Shown here: one piece after another, positions 57,006-64,000 of the stretch
Layout of the letters: each line of letters starts with the position of its first letter
Numbering within the stretch: the first letter of the stretch is position 1
Source of the DNA: Dehalococcoidia bacterium
Lineage (GTDB): Bacteria > Chloroflexota > Dehalococcoidia > SpSt-223
DNA: 64,000 nucleotides
Assembly: GCA_026003895.1 (NCBI GenBank)
Contig: BPIC01000001.1
Span: 957,796 to 1,021,795, forward strand
Direction of reading: 5' to 3'
Program-made: the position numbers and the translations under genes
The notes under the pieces: generated by a model
The model's database searches: none
What the model was told of the DNA's origin: nothing
The model's input: the letters and a program-made list of their open reading frames with translations, nothing else

Positions 57006-58052
57006 TCAGCCGATGACGAAGTCGACCGCCACCTTGCCCACCGATGGAGGGTAGACTGCCGACACTTCGAGCTGTGCCGGCACGCCGGCCGGCACCGCCG
57101 GATCGATCTGCACGTCGACCACCGAGGTGCCGCGTGCGTCGGTCTCTGGTCCGAAGAAGACGCCATCGACCGTGTATGCCTCTTCATCGCCCGGCTTGAG
57201 CGGATAATGGACGATGACGAGCACCTTTGCGCCAGCAACTGGCTGGCCGGTCACGTCGGTCACCCGGACGGTCACCTTGGTGACTTCGCCGCTGACCGGT
57301 GATCGCACCGCTGGAACCGCCGCAACGTACAGTGGCGGTGGGTTGTCCGGCACATCGGTGGTGGCCGGCGGTGCGGCTACCGGCGCCGGATCCCCCGCCG
57401 CCGCTTGAGCGCGGGTCTGCGGCTGGAAGGCGTTCGACGGGAAGATCCCAGCATCGCGGGCGATCTCCCCGGCGCGGGCATAGCGGATTGTGCCGTCGAT
57501 CAGGGATTCATAGATCGCCGTCCGTTGGGTGCGCAGGGTCAACACCCCGCCCATGTCCTGCGCCCGGGCGGTAACCCGTCCATTCAGGTCTGGGCCGAGC
57601 CAACCGTAGGCGTCGCGAAGCGACGCGTACTCATTCAGCGCAGCAGCGTGATCGACCGCGGGATCCACCGGCGGAATGAGGTGGTTCGTCGCAAGCCAGC
57701 CGTCGAGACCAGCAGTGCTCAGCAAGTCCATCACCGACAGCGGTCGAATGCCGCTCGGCGTCGCCTGCAAAACGGCGTTCTGAAACACCTGCGTGATATA
57801 GCCACCGGAGATAAACCGGCGGCTGATCGGATAGCCGAGATAGTCGGGACCGCCGTAGGCGAGGTAGGCGCTGAACATCGCCGCTGCGTCGTTGTCGACG
57901 ACGGCGAAGCCAAGCCCGCTTTGGCTCGACCCCTGGGTGTAGAAGCGCCCGCCAAGCAGCGGGCTGTCCGCCTCTTGCGCCGCGGCCGGCGACGTCACGA
58001 GCGCGACTACGAGTGCCGTTAGCCCGAAAACGGTTGAAATGAGTCGCCGCAT
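57006..58052 (-). CDS. Secreted protein with GYPISRRF-type N-domain and Ig-like C-domain
   Basis: A 348-residue exported protein with a signal peptide ending AAAQ. The N-terminal domain has GGRFYTQGSS, GFAVVDND, then DYLGYPISRRFISGG and TQVFQNAVLQ, and a set of helices (SVMDLLSTAGLDGWLATNHL). A short Pro/Ala linker follows (DPAPVAAPPATTDVPDNPP). The C-terminal beta-sandwich contains VTGQPVAGAKVLVIVHYPLK and YTVDGVFFGPETDARGTS, ending GKVAVDFVIG. Both domains recur in the next gene. The N-domain belongs to a type common in secreted proteins of Chloroflexota. No enzyme motif was found. Confidence 0.75.
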   Translation of the reverse strand: MRRLISTVFGLTALVVALVTSPAAAQEADSPLLGGRFYTQGSSQSGLGFAVVDNDAAAMFSAYLAYGGPDYLGYPISRRFISGGYITQVFQNAVLQATPSGIRPLSVMDLLSTAGLDGWLATNHLIPPVDPAVDHAAALNEYASLRDAYGWLGPDLNGRVTARAQDMGGVLTLRTQRTAIYESLIDGTIRYARAGEIARDAGIFPSNAFQPQTRAQAAAGDPAPVAAPPATTDVPDNPPPLYVAAVPAVRSPVSGEVTKVTVRVTDVTGQPVAGAKVLVIVHYPLKPGDEEAYTVDGVFFGPETDARGTSVVDVQIDPAVPAGVPAQLEVSAVYPPSVGKVAVDFVIG

Positions 58053-58075
58053 GGGTTGCCCTCCTGCCGTGTCCG

Positions 58076-59257
58076 TTACCCGACGACCATCGGAATGGTC
58101 AGCCGGCCGCCGGTCGGTGGGTAGAGTGCCGAGACTTCGAGAGAGATACCCAATCCGCTCGGCACCTTCGCGTCAATCATGTACTCTGCTACGACCGTGC
58201 CATTCTGGTCGGTTCGGTTGCGGGAGAAGAACACGCCGTCCGTCGCGTAGGTGGTGTCGTCCGACTTCAGCGGATAGTGGACGAGAATCAAGATGATTGC
58301 GCCCGGTATCGGATTGCCCTTGCTGTCGGTGACGCGGAGCGACAATGTGGCTGGCTGACCGGGCTTCGGGTTGGAGGCTTGCCCCGTGAGCTCGACTCGC
58401 AGCGGCTCGCCCGGAGCGAGGGTGAGCGGCGTCGCCGGATTGGCCGCCGGCGCGGCCGGCGTCGCCGTTGCGGCGGGCGTGCTCGGCGCTGCCGGGACAG
58501 CGGTCGCCGCGGGTGAGCTTCCCTCGGGGGCAGTCGCTTCGACGAGCGTCATTGGCCGCAGCGCCTCGGCCGGGAAGATCCCGGCTTCCTTCGCCACATC
58601 GCCGCCGTTCGCGACCGTGACCGTCTGCGCTCGTGCCCACGGCACCTCGACCTTCCAATACTGAAAGACCACGCGCTGCGCACGCAGCACTTGGACATTT
58701 GGATAGTCGGTGATTTCGCTCGTCGGCAGCCCATTCATCTCAATCGGGTTGCCACGCACGTTATTGTAGGCTGCCTTGATTGCCGGGTTCTTATCGAGCA
58801 GGGCTAACCGGCCAGCGACGATCTGGTCCCACGACTTTCCCTGCTCGTCGAATTTGCCGCGATTCGGCACTTGCTTCGTCGTGGCGAGCCAATCGTCCTT
58901 TCCTGCGTCGCCAAGCACGTCGAAGATGTTGAGATAGTCCACCCGGTTGTCGCCCGGTTTCCATTGGAAGACGAGCTTTTGGAAGACTTGCGTTTCGAAT
59001 CCTTGGTAATTGAAGCGTCGGCTAATGGGGTAGCCGACCGTCTGCGCTCCGCCGAGCCGCTGAAACTCGGTCCAGAACCGCGCTCGGCTGTCGTCGACGA
59101 CCGGAAATCCGGTGCGTCGGGAATCGTCACCGCTTGCTTGAGTGAAGAACCTGCCGTTTGGCAGCGCGATCTCCGCCTCCTGGGCGTTGGCGGGACGATA
59201 GGAAAAGAGCGGCATCATGACCAACACGGCCATGACGAGTGCCGCAAGTCGCCTCAT
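58076..59257 (-). CDS. Secreted protein, longer paralogue with GYPISRRF-type N-domain and Ig-like C-domain
   Basis: A 393-residue paralogue of the gene at 57006, with signal peptide ending PANAQ. N-domain: NGRFFTQASGDD, GFPVVDD, TVGYPISRRFNYQGFETQVFQ and FQWKPGDNRVDYLNIFDVLG. An inserted central region with a helix and strand pair precedes an Ala/Thr/Pro linker (TPAATATPAAPAANPATP). The C-terminal sandwich has SKGNPIPGAIILILVHYPLK and YATDGVFFSRNRTDQNGT, ending GRLTIPMVVG. It is likely the best-preserved member of the trio. Domain sharing implies duplication; a common target is an inference. Confidence 0.75.
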   Translation of the reverse strand: MRRLAALVMAVLVMMPLFSYRPANAQEAEIALPNGRFFTQASGDDSRRTGFPVVDDSRARFWTEFQRLGGAQTVGYPISRRFNYQGFETQVFQKLVFQWKPGDNRVDYLNIFDVLGDAGKDDWLATTKQVPNRGKFDEQGKSWDQIVAGRLALLDKNPAIKAAYNNVRGNPIEMNGLPTSEITDYPNVQVLRAQRVVFQYWKVEVPWARAQTVTVANGGDVAKEAGIFPAEALRPMTLVEATAPEGSSPAATAVPAAPSTPAATATPAAPAANPATPLTLAPGEPLRVELTGQASNPKPGQPATLSLRVTDSKGNPIPGAIILILVHYPLKSDDTTYATDGVFFSRNRTDQNGTVVAEYMIDAKVPSGLGISLEVSALYPPTGGRLTIPMVVG

Positions 59258-59349
59258 GGACGCCTCCCGCTGCCAGTCCGTGATCGGTCTGGCGCGAGAT
59301 CGGATTGTAGCTAGGCGACCAGCAAGGGGACAACTCGCGTGCTTGCTTG

Positions 59350-60271
59350 CTATCGGGCGCGACGGAACGGCAGGGGCAGGCGCCACACGCGGCGGCGCGG
59401 CTCTTCCGCTGGGAGCGCCGGCTCCGCGATCAGTGCGGCCGGCCAGTCAGCGTTCTTCGCCGCCTGACGGAGCGGCTCGCGCAGCACCGCGATCGTCGTT
59501 GGACGGCCGGCGGGATCCTTGCGCAGGGAGCGTGCTACCGCGCGCACGAGGGCGTCGGGGGCATCGCGCGTCATGGTTGCCAGCGATGGCGCAATCTTGC
59601 TGCGGTGACGGCGAAGCACGCGCTCGGGGGTCTCACCAGAAAACGGCGGCGACCCGGAAACCAGCCAGAGGAGCAGCGCCGAGGCGCTATAAAGATGTTC
59701 GGCGACAGTCGCCGGTCGGCCGATCGCTGCCTCCGGCGGTCGAACGTAGAGCGCCGGCGGCGGGGGTTGCGCCGAGTGCGGCAAGCGCGATTGGCTGGCC
59801 AAGGTCACCGACCTCCACTCCGCCGTAGGGATTGAGAAAAACGTTGTCGGGCGTCAGCCCCGGATGAGCGATGCCGGCCACAATCGCCGCTTCGATCACC
59901 TCGAGGGCTCGCTCCACCACGCTTGCTGCGAGTGCCAGCGCCATCCGTTCACCGCTTGCCAGCCGCTCGCGCAGCAGCGCACCGCGCGGCCGCTCGGTGA
60001 CGGTGTAGAGCCGGTCACCCTCCACCCCAAGTTCGCGCAATGCCAGTGCCCCGGGATGCTTCCAGTCGAGCGCCGCCGCAAGCTGATGCATCGCTGCCCG
60101 TCGCGCTGCACGATCCGGAAACGCCTCCGCGCGAAACAAGCGCACTCGCACAGGCGCATCGTCAGATAGGTCGCGCGCGAAGAAGATCTCCGCCGCCTCG
60201 TCTTCGCCGATCGGCCGAAAGAGCTGATAGCGATCGCGCAGCCCCATCTCAGGGCGAATGGTGGTCGTCAT
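59350..60271 (-). CDS. Degenerate serine/threonine protein kinase, frameshifted
   Basis: About 306 residues with the fold of a Hanks-type kinase but an unusual active site. After MGLRDRYQLFRPIGED the ATP-site Lys of VAIK is replaced by VRVR (41-44). The catalytic HRD loop reads HPGLTPDNVF (H136 P137 G138), losing the catalytic Asp. The Asp of DFG remains in GDLGQP. The late lobe (EHLYSASALLLWLVSGSPPF, SLRKDPAGRPT) lies one base shifted after ALAALG near 59770, within a C5 run. If the shift is an error, the protein is a pseudokinase. GGAAGAGG precedes the ATG. It is encoded beside the secreted trio. Confidence 0.7.
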
Positions 60272-60499
60272 CCTCTTCCGTCGCTGTCTGCTTAACCGTA
60301 GCCGAGCCGCCTGCCGAGAGGAAGCACTTCGCCCGAGCAGAAATCCCCGAGGCAGGTCAGCTCGTCGGGCCCGGGGCAGATCGCGATGAGTGCTCTCGCA
60401 GTTCACCGTTCGAGCGATTCACGCCGAGCAGGCGTCGACGGTCTCGGGGCACGCGGGAGGCTTGAGCGCGCCCGGCATGGCTGGTAGACTTCGGCCCAA

Positions 60500-60650
60500 G
60501 TGCAGAAACGGTGGGATGGCCCCTCTGGGGCGTTCGAGCGAAGCCGGTGCGATTCCGGCGCTGTCCCGCAACTGTGATCGGCAGTTTGCCGTAAGCCAGG
60601 TCGCCTCCTCCCATCTCGACTGCCCGCGCCGCGGAGCGTGGGGTCTGTTG
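60500..60650 (+). ncRNA. Cobalamin (B12) riboswitch
   Basis: The core of the AdoCbl riboswitch is present on the plus strand. AAGCCGGTGCGATTCCGG (60541 on) is the conserved hairpin with its GCCGG/CCGG stem, followed by GCTGTCCCGCAACTGTGA and the box AAGCCAGG at 60593-60600. The 5-prime part, including CGGTGGGATGGCC, completes the outer stem region; the exact ends are approximate. The downstream intrinsic terminator and the cobT-cobS-btuCD genes are what such a riboswitch controls. Binding of B12 would favour the terminator and lower transport and synthesis. Confidence 0.9.
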
Positions 60651-60659
60651 CCGGAATAG

Positions 60660-60690
60660 CTCCCGGTCCAACGGACCCGGGAGTTTTTTT
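60660..60690 (+). terminator. Riboswitch expression-platform terminator
   Basis: CTCCCGG ... CCGGGAG forms a seven-base-pair stem with a further three pairs around an AAC loop (one bulged C), followed directly by seven Ts. It lies between the riboswitch core and the AGGAGG of cobT, so it is the likely off-state element. Confidence 0.88.
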
Positions 60691-60709
60691 GTGGCCAGGA
60701 GGCTGTCGA

Positions 60710-61804
60710 ATGCGTAGTCGTGTCGAATCCGTCTGTGCCGCCATCGGGCCGCTCGATCAAGCGGCGATGGAAGCTGCCCGCGCCCGGCAGCCGCAGCTCA
60801 CCAAGCCATGGGGCAGTCTCGGTCGACTCGAGGATCTTGCCGAGCAGATCGCGGGGATCACCCGCACGCCGATACCCCGCCTTGGGGCGCGAACGATCAT
60901 CACCTGTGCCGGCGACCACGGCGTCGTTGAAGAAGGGATAAGCATGTTCGGCCCCGAAACGACGCCAGCGATGGTGCTGAATTTTCTCGCAGGCGGCGCT
61001 GGGATCAACGTGCTCGCACGACTGGCCGGGGCCGAGGTGCTCGTCCTCGATGTCGGAGTGGCGGCCGACCTGCCCGAGCACCCGCACCTCATCCATCGGA
61101 AGGTTGCGCGCGGGACGAACAACCTCTCGCGCGGACCGGCGATGACGCGCGATCAAGCGTGGGCAGCGATCGCCGCCGGAATTGACGCGGCCGAGATGGC
61201 GATTGATGCCGGAGCAACCCTGCTCGGCACCGGTGACATGGGAATTGGCAACACGACGCCATCGAGTGCCATGGTCGCCGCATTGACCGGTGAGCCGGTG
61301 GCGCGAGTGACGGGGCGAGGCACTGGTATTGATGACGCGATGCTCGCTCGCAAGATCGCGGTGATCGAGCGGGCACTCGCCATTAACCAGCCCGATCCCG
61401 CTCATCCGATCGACGTCGTCGCGAAAGTCGGCGGTCTCGAGATCGCGGCGATCGCCGGCGTCTGTCTTGCTGGGGCGGCGCGGCGTGTCCCTGTCGTTGT
61501 CGATGGCTTCATTTCGAGCGCCGGAGCGCTGCTCGCCTATCGGCTTGCGCCCGCGGTCCAGCCGTACCTTATCGCCGGCCATGCCTCTGTCGAGATTGGG
61601 CAGCGCGTCGTCTTGCGTGAGCTCGGCCTCCAACCGCTCATCAGTCTGGACCTTCGCCTTGGAGAGGGGACAGGCGCGGCGCTGGCGTTCCTGATTGTGG
61701 AGGCCGCCTGCCGAATTCTCGCTGAAATGAACACGTGGGAAGGAGCAGCGGTCGCCGGCCCGCTCGTGGCGGACCGACCTAGTGAGGATGCGCGGAGCGC
61801 GTGA
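60710..61804 (+). CDS. cobT: Nicotinate-nucleotide:dimethylbenzimidazole phosphoribosyltransferase
   Basis: A 364-residue enzyme that makes alpha-ribazole phosphate, activating the lower ligand of cobalamin. The sequence has the family segments TKPWGSLGRLEDLAEQIAGI, ITCAGDHGVVEEGISMFGP, GTGDMGIGNTTPSSA, VVDGFISSAGALLAYRLAP, and LDLRLGEGTGAALAF with the catalytic Glu. The ATG at 60710 has AGGAGG eight bases upstream, and the upstream in-frame ATG would overlap the riboswitch terminator. The GTG of cobS overlaps the stop by four bases. Expression should be under the riboswitch. Confidence 0.95.
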   Translation: MRSRVESVCAAIGPLDQAAMEAARARQPQLTKPWGSLGRLEDLAEQIAGITRTPIPRLGARTIITCAGDHGVVEEGISMFGPETTPAMVLNFLAGGAGINVLARLAGAEVLVLDVGVAADLPEHPHLIHRKVARGTNNLSRGPAMTRDQAWAAIAAGIDAAEMAIDAGATLLGTGDMGIGNTTPSSAMVAALTGEPVARVTGRGTGIDDAMLARKIAVIERALAINQPDPAHPIDVVAKVGGLEIAAIAGVCLAGAARRVPVVVDGFISSAGALLAYRLAPAVQPYLIAGHASVEIGQRVVLRELGLQPLISLDLRLGEGTGAALAFLIVEAACRILAEMNTWEGAAVAGPLVADRPSEDARSA

Positions 61805-62514
61805 CCGGGCTGCTGACGGCGCTGCAATTTCTGACGGTCTTGCCCGTGCCGGGCGGACCGAACTTGACGGCCGCCGTCCGTTGGAGCCCAGTGGTCGGCC
61901 TTGCGCTGGGGGTCCTCCTCGCCGCGACTGATCTCCTGCTGACGCCGTGGTTGGGACCGGCCGTTCGCGCCGCGCTGCTCGTGGCGTTGCTCGCCGTGCT
62001 TACTGGCGCACTCCACCTCGACGGTCTCGCGGACAGTGCCGACGGCCTGCTTGCGCCCCGATCGCCTGCTGACCGGCTGGCAATTATGCGCGATCCTCGC
62101 ACCGGAGGGTTTGGGGTGGTCGCGGTCTCCTTGACCCTCCTTGCCAAAAGCGCGGCACTTGCCGAACTCGAAGGCCCGCTCCGGTCGGCCGCGCTCATTG
62201 TCACCCCGGCGCTGGCGCGCTGGACGATCGTCGGCCTCGGGCGATTTTTCCCCGACCCACGTCCCGGCCTCGGCAGTGTCTGGCGAGCCGGCGCTACACC
62301 CGCGGCGCTGATCCTCGCTACCATCGTCGCACTTGTCCCGGCGGTCGGGCTGGCCGGGATGAGTGGATTGGCGCTCGCTGGCGCCGCTGCTCTCATCGCA
62401 GGGCTGATTGGACTGTTTGCGATGAGGCGCATCGGCGGTGTGAGCGGCGATGTGCTCGGCGCCGCCGTCGAGCTCGCCGAGGCGGCGTGCTGGGTTGTGG
62501 CGAGCGCCTTATGA
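61801..62514 (+). CDS. cobS: Adenosylcobinamide-GDP ribazoletransferase (cobalamin synthase)
   Basis: A 237-residue polytopic membrane enzyme that joins adenosylcobinamide-GDP and alpha-ribazole to finish cobalamin. The conserved block ALHLDGLADSADGLLAP contains the Asp-rich metal site, and RLAIMRDPRTGGFGVVAV is a second conserved stretch. Five to six hydrophobic segments follow. The GTG start overlaps the cobT stop, and the stop overlaps the permease ATG (ATGA), so three genes are translationally linked. The early LTALQFLTVLPVP is also typical. Confidence 0.94.
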   Translation: MTGLLTALQFLTVLPVPGGPNLTAAVRWSPVVGLALGVLLAATDLLLTPWLGPAVRAALLVALLAVLTGALHLDGLADSADGLLAPRSPADRLAIMRDPRTGGFGVVAVSLTLLAKSAALAELEGPLRSAALIVTPALARWTIVGLGRFFPDPRPGLGSVWRAGATPAALILATIVALVPAVGLAGMSGLALAGAAALIAGLIGLFAMRRIGGVSGDVLGAAVELAEAACWVVASAL

Positions 62515-63620
62515 ACGACGCTCCGCCGCGGCCGCTCGACCTCATTCCGGCTCCCGCTTCCTCGGCGCCGGCCGCGAGGCGGCCCGTGGCGACGCGGTTG
62601 GCGCTTTGGCTTGGCGGCCTCAGTGTTGCGCTCGTGATGACTGTCCTGACTGCGGCATCGGTTGGGCCGGCCGCTGTTCCAGTAGATGTGACGGCAGCGA
62701 CGCTCGCGCGGCGCGTTGGGCTCTCCGTCGGAAGCGTTTCACCTTCCCAGCAACGGATCATCGAGCAGATCCGTCTTCCGCGGATTGTCGTCGCGCTCCT
62801 CGTCGGCGCGGCGTTGGCGACTGCCGGGGCGACGCTGCAAGCCGTCTTTCGCAATCCGCTTGCCGATCCAGGGGTAGTGGGCGTCTCTGGCGGCGCGGCG
62901 CTGGGTGCTGTGCTTGCCATCGCCACGCATCTCGCGAGCGCCGCCGCGCCGGGATGGGCATTGCCAGTCGCGGCGTTTTGCGGAGCGATCCTTGCGGTTG
63001 GTAGCGTGACGCTGGTGGCGACCGCGAGCGGAAGGCTGGCTCCCGCTGCGCTCATCCTAGCTGGTTTAGCCGTTCAGGCATTTACCGGGGCGCTCACCTC
63101 GGCGGTGATTACAATGACCGGCGACCAAGAATTGGTGCGGGGGATGCTGTTCTGGCTGATCGGTGGGTTCGATAGCCGATCGTGGGCGCATGTGCAAGCA
63201 ATCGCACCCGTAATCGCAATCGGCCTCATCACGCTCACGCTGCTCGGTCGGGACCACAATGTCCTTGCCCAAGGTGACGAGACGGCCCATGGGCTTGGGC
63301 TGGCTGTCGGAGCGACCCGGCTGCTCGTACTCGCCGTTGCAACGTGTGTCACCGCAACCGCGGTGGCGGTCTCGGGAACAATTGCCTTCGTCGGGCTCAT
63401 TGTGCCGCATGCCTTTCGGCTCGTGGTCGGCGGCGACTACCGCCTCCTCGTCCCCGTGTCGGCACTGGGCGGAGCGTGTTTCCTCGTCGCAGCGGACACG
63501 GCTGCCCGAACGGTCCTCCAGCCTGCCGAACTTCGCACGGGTGTCGTCACCGCCCTGCTCGGCGCACCGTTCTTCGTCTTCTTGCTGTGGCGCAACCGGG
63601 CGCGCATCGGAGATTGGTGA
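62511..63620 (+). CDS. btuC: Cobalamin/iron-siderophore ABC permease (BtuC/FecCD type)
   Basis: A 369-residue permease of the FecCD/BtuC family with about ten hydrophobic segments. The motifs are RLPRIVVALLVGAALATAGA near residue 85-105, NPLADPGVVGVSGGAALGA, and the coupling helix region around VAVSGTIAFVGLIVPHAFRL. A 40-residue polar N-terminal tail precedes the first segment. Because of the B12 riboswitch and cob genes ahead of it, a cobalamin or cobinamide role is likely; a siderophore role is the alternative. No binding-protein gene lies in the window. Confidence 0.88.
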   Translation: MNDAPPRPLDLIPAPASSAPAARRPVATRLALWLGGLSVALVMTVLTAASVGPAAVPVDVTAATLARRVGLSVGSVSPSQQRIIEQIRLPRIVVALLVGAALATAGATLQAVFRNPLADPGVVGVSGGAALGAVLAIATHLASAAAPGWALPVAAFCGAILAVGSVTLVATASGRLAPAALILAGLAVQAFTGALTSAVITMTGDQELVRGMLFWLIGGFDSRSWAHVQAIAPVIAIGLITLTLLGRDHNVLAQGDETAHGLGLAVGATRLLVLAVATCVTATAVAVSGTIAFVGLIVPHAFRLVVGGDYRLLVPVSALGGACFLVAADTAARTVLQPAELRTGVVTALLGAPFFVFLLWRNRARIGDW

Positions 63621-63630
63621 GGTGGTCTCG

Positions 63631-64000
63631 GTGACCGCGCCAGTCCTCGACTTGCGCGGCGTCGGGTTCGCCGCTGGAGGAAGGTGGCTGGTCCGTGACG
63701 TGACGTTTGCGGTCCATCCGGGCGAGATCGTCGGGGTGGTCGGCGCAAACGGCGCAGGCAAGACGACGCTACTCCGGCTCATCTCGGGGTTTCTCCGGCC
63801 GACGGCTGGCACGATCGTTCTCGACGGACGGCCGCTCTCCGCCTATGGCTCCCGTGAACGAGCCCGCATCATTGCCACCGTCCCCCAACTGACCACGGTT
63901 GAAGGCGAGCGACGTGCCGACGAGCTCGTCCTCCTTGGCCGTCATCCGCACCTCGGCCGCTTCGCCGTCGAAGGCGAGCGCGACCGGGCCATCGCCCGCC
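63631..64000 (+). CDS. btuD: Cobalamin/iron ABC transporter ATP-binding protein, partial
   Basis: The first 123 codons of a FecE/BtuD-type ATPase, cut by the window end. Walker A reads GANGAGKTT, then TLLRLISGFLRPTAGTIVLD, and the Q-loop lies in ATVPQLTT. The following segment ELVLLGRHPHLGRF is typical of the FecE/BtuD branch. The signature, Walker B and switch regions are beyond the edge. The start is either the GTG at 63631 or one at 63622; both lie just after the permease stop at 63620, so it belongs to the riboswitch operon. Confidence 0.85.
   Translation, partial: MTAPVLDLRGVGFAAGGRWLVRDVTFAVHPGEIVGVVGANGAGKTTLLRLISGFLRPTAGTIVLDGRPLSAYGSRERARIIATVPQLTTVEGERRADELVLLGRHPHLGRFAVEGERDRAIAR

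Overview
The window is 64 kb of GC-rich bacterial DNA that reads most naturally as part of an aerobic member of the Chloroflexota (Thermomicrobia-like or a relative). The reasons are an alternative complex III cluster, SCO and PCuAC copper-insertion proteins, paired MaoC-like proteins, beta-helix secreted proteins with Thr/Pro tails, secreted proteins with a recurrent GYPISRRF-type segment, and several split PNPOx-family flavoproteins. No rRNA, integrase, insertion sequence, phage module or CRISPR array was seen, so this looks like ordinary chromosome. The species-level placement is an inference.

Layout. 0-3 kb: moaC, two MaoC-fold proteins and an M20 peptidase. 3-9.4 kb: a P2A-type cation ATPase, two PNPOx paralogues with a GDCCVxC small protein between them, and two tandem methyltransferase paralogues. 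9.5-16 kb: a YbjN-like protein, xth, lepA, a broken F420-dependent NADP reductase relative, two alpha/beta hydrolases and a GNAT enzyme. 16-19 kb: a haem-type membrane protein and a large beta-helix secreted protein. 19.4-26.2 kb: a livKHMGF amino-acid ABC operon divergent from an old-yellow-enzyme-type reductase. 26.4-29.7 kb: two paralogous proteins of unknown function and a histidine kinase/LuxR regulator pair. 29.8-40 kb: copper chaperone, SCO and cytochrome c on one strand, and the alternative complex III genes actA-actB1-actB2-actF-actC-actD-actE on the other, closed by a strong terminator. 40.4-45.5 kb: secA, prs and a third PNPOx protein, all broken into many reading frames. 46-53.5 kb: uvrC, a hydrolase, a 1.4-kb stretch with no recognisable gene, tRNA-Pro(CGG), and a pth-nfeD-flotillin group. 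53.7-60.3 kb: a polyprenyl sugar transferase, a family 2 glycosyltransferase, three related secreted proteins and a degenerate protein kinase. 60.5-64 kb: a cobalamin riboswitch with terminator ahead of cobT-cobS-btuC-btuD.

How they work together. The respiratory part is the clearest unit: the act genes encode a quinol:electron-acceptor oxidoreductase, and the divergent SCO/PCuAC/cytochrome c genes would mature and feed a copper oxidase that lies outside the window. The final operon salvages and assembles cobalamin and is very probably shut off by its own product. The 53.7-60.3 kb block looks like cell-surface polysaccharide and secreted-protein work.

A caution applies to the whole reading. 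Genes that should be essential (secA, prs) are interrupted by frequent single-base shifts, and actF and actC each carry one extra C in a C run. Sequence error is the simplest explanation, so frameshifts and empty stretches between about 36 and 51 kb should not be taken as biology without rechecking.
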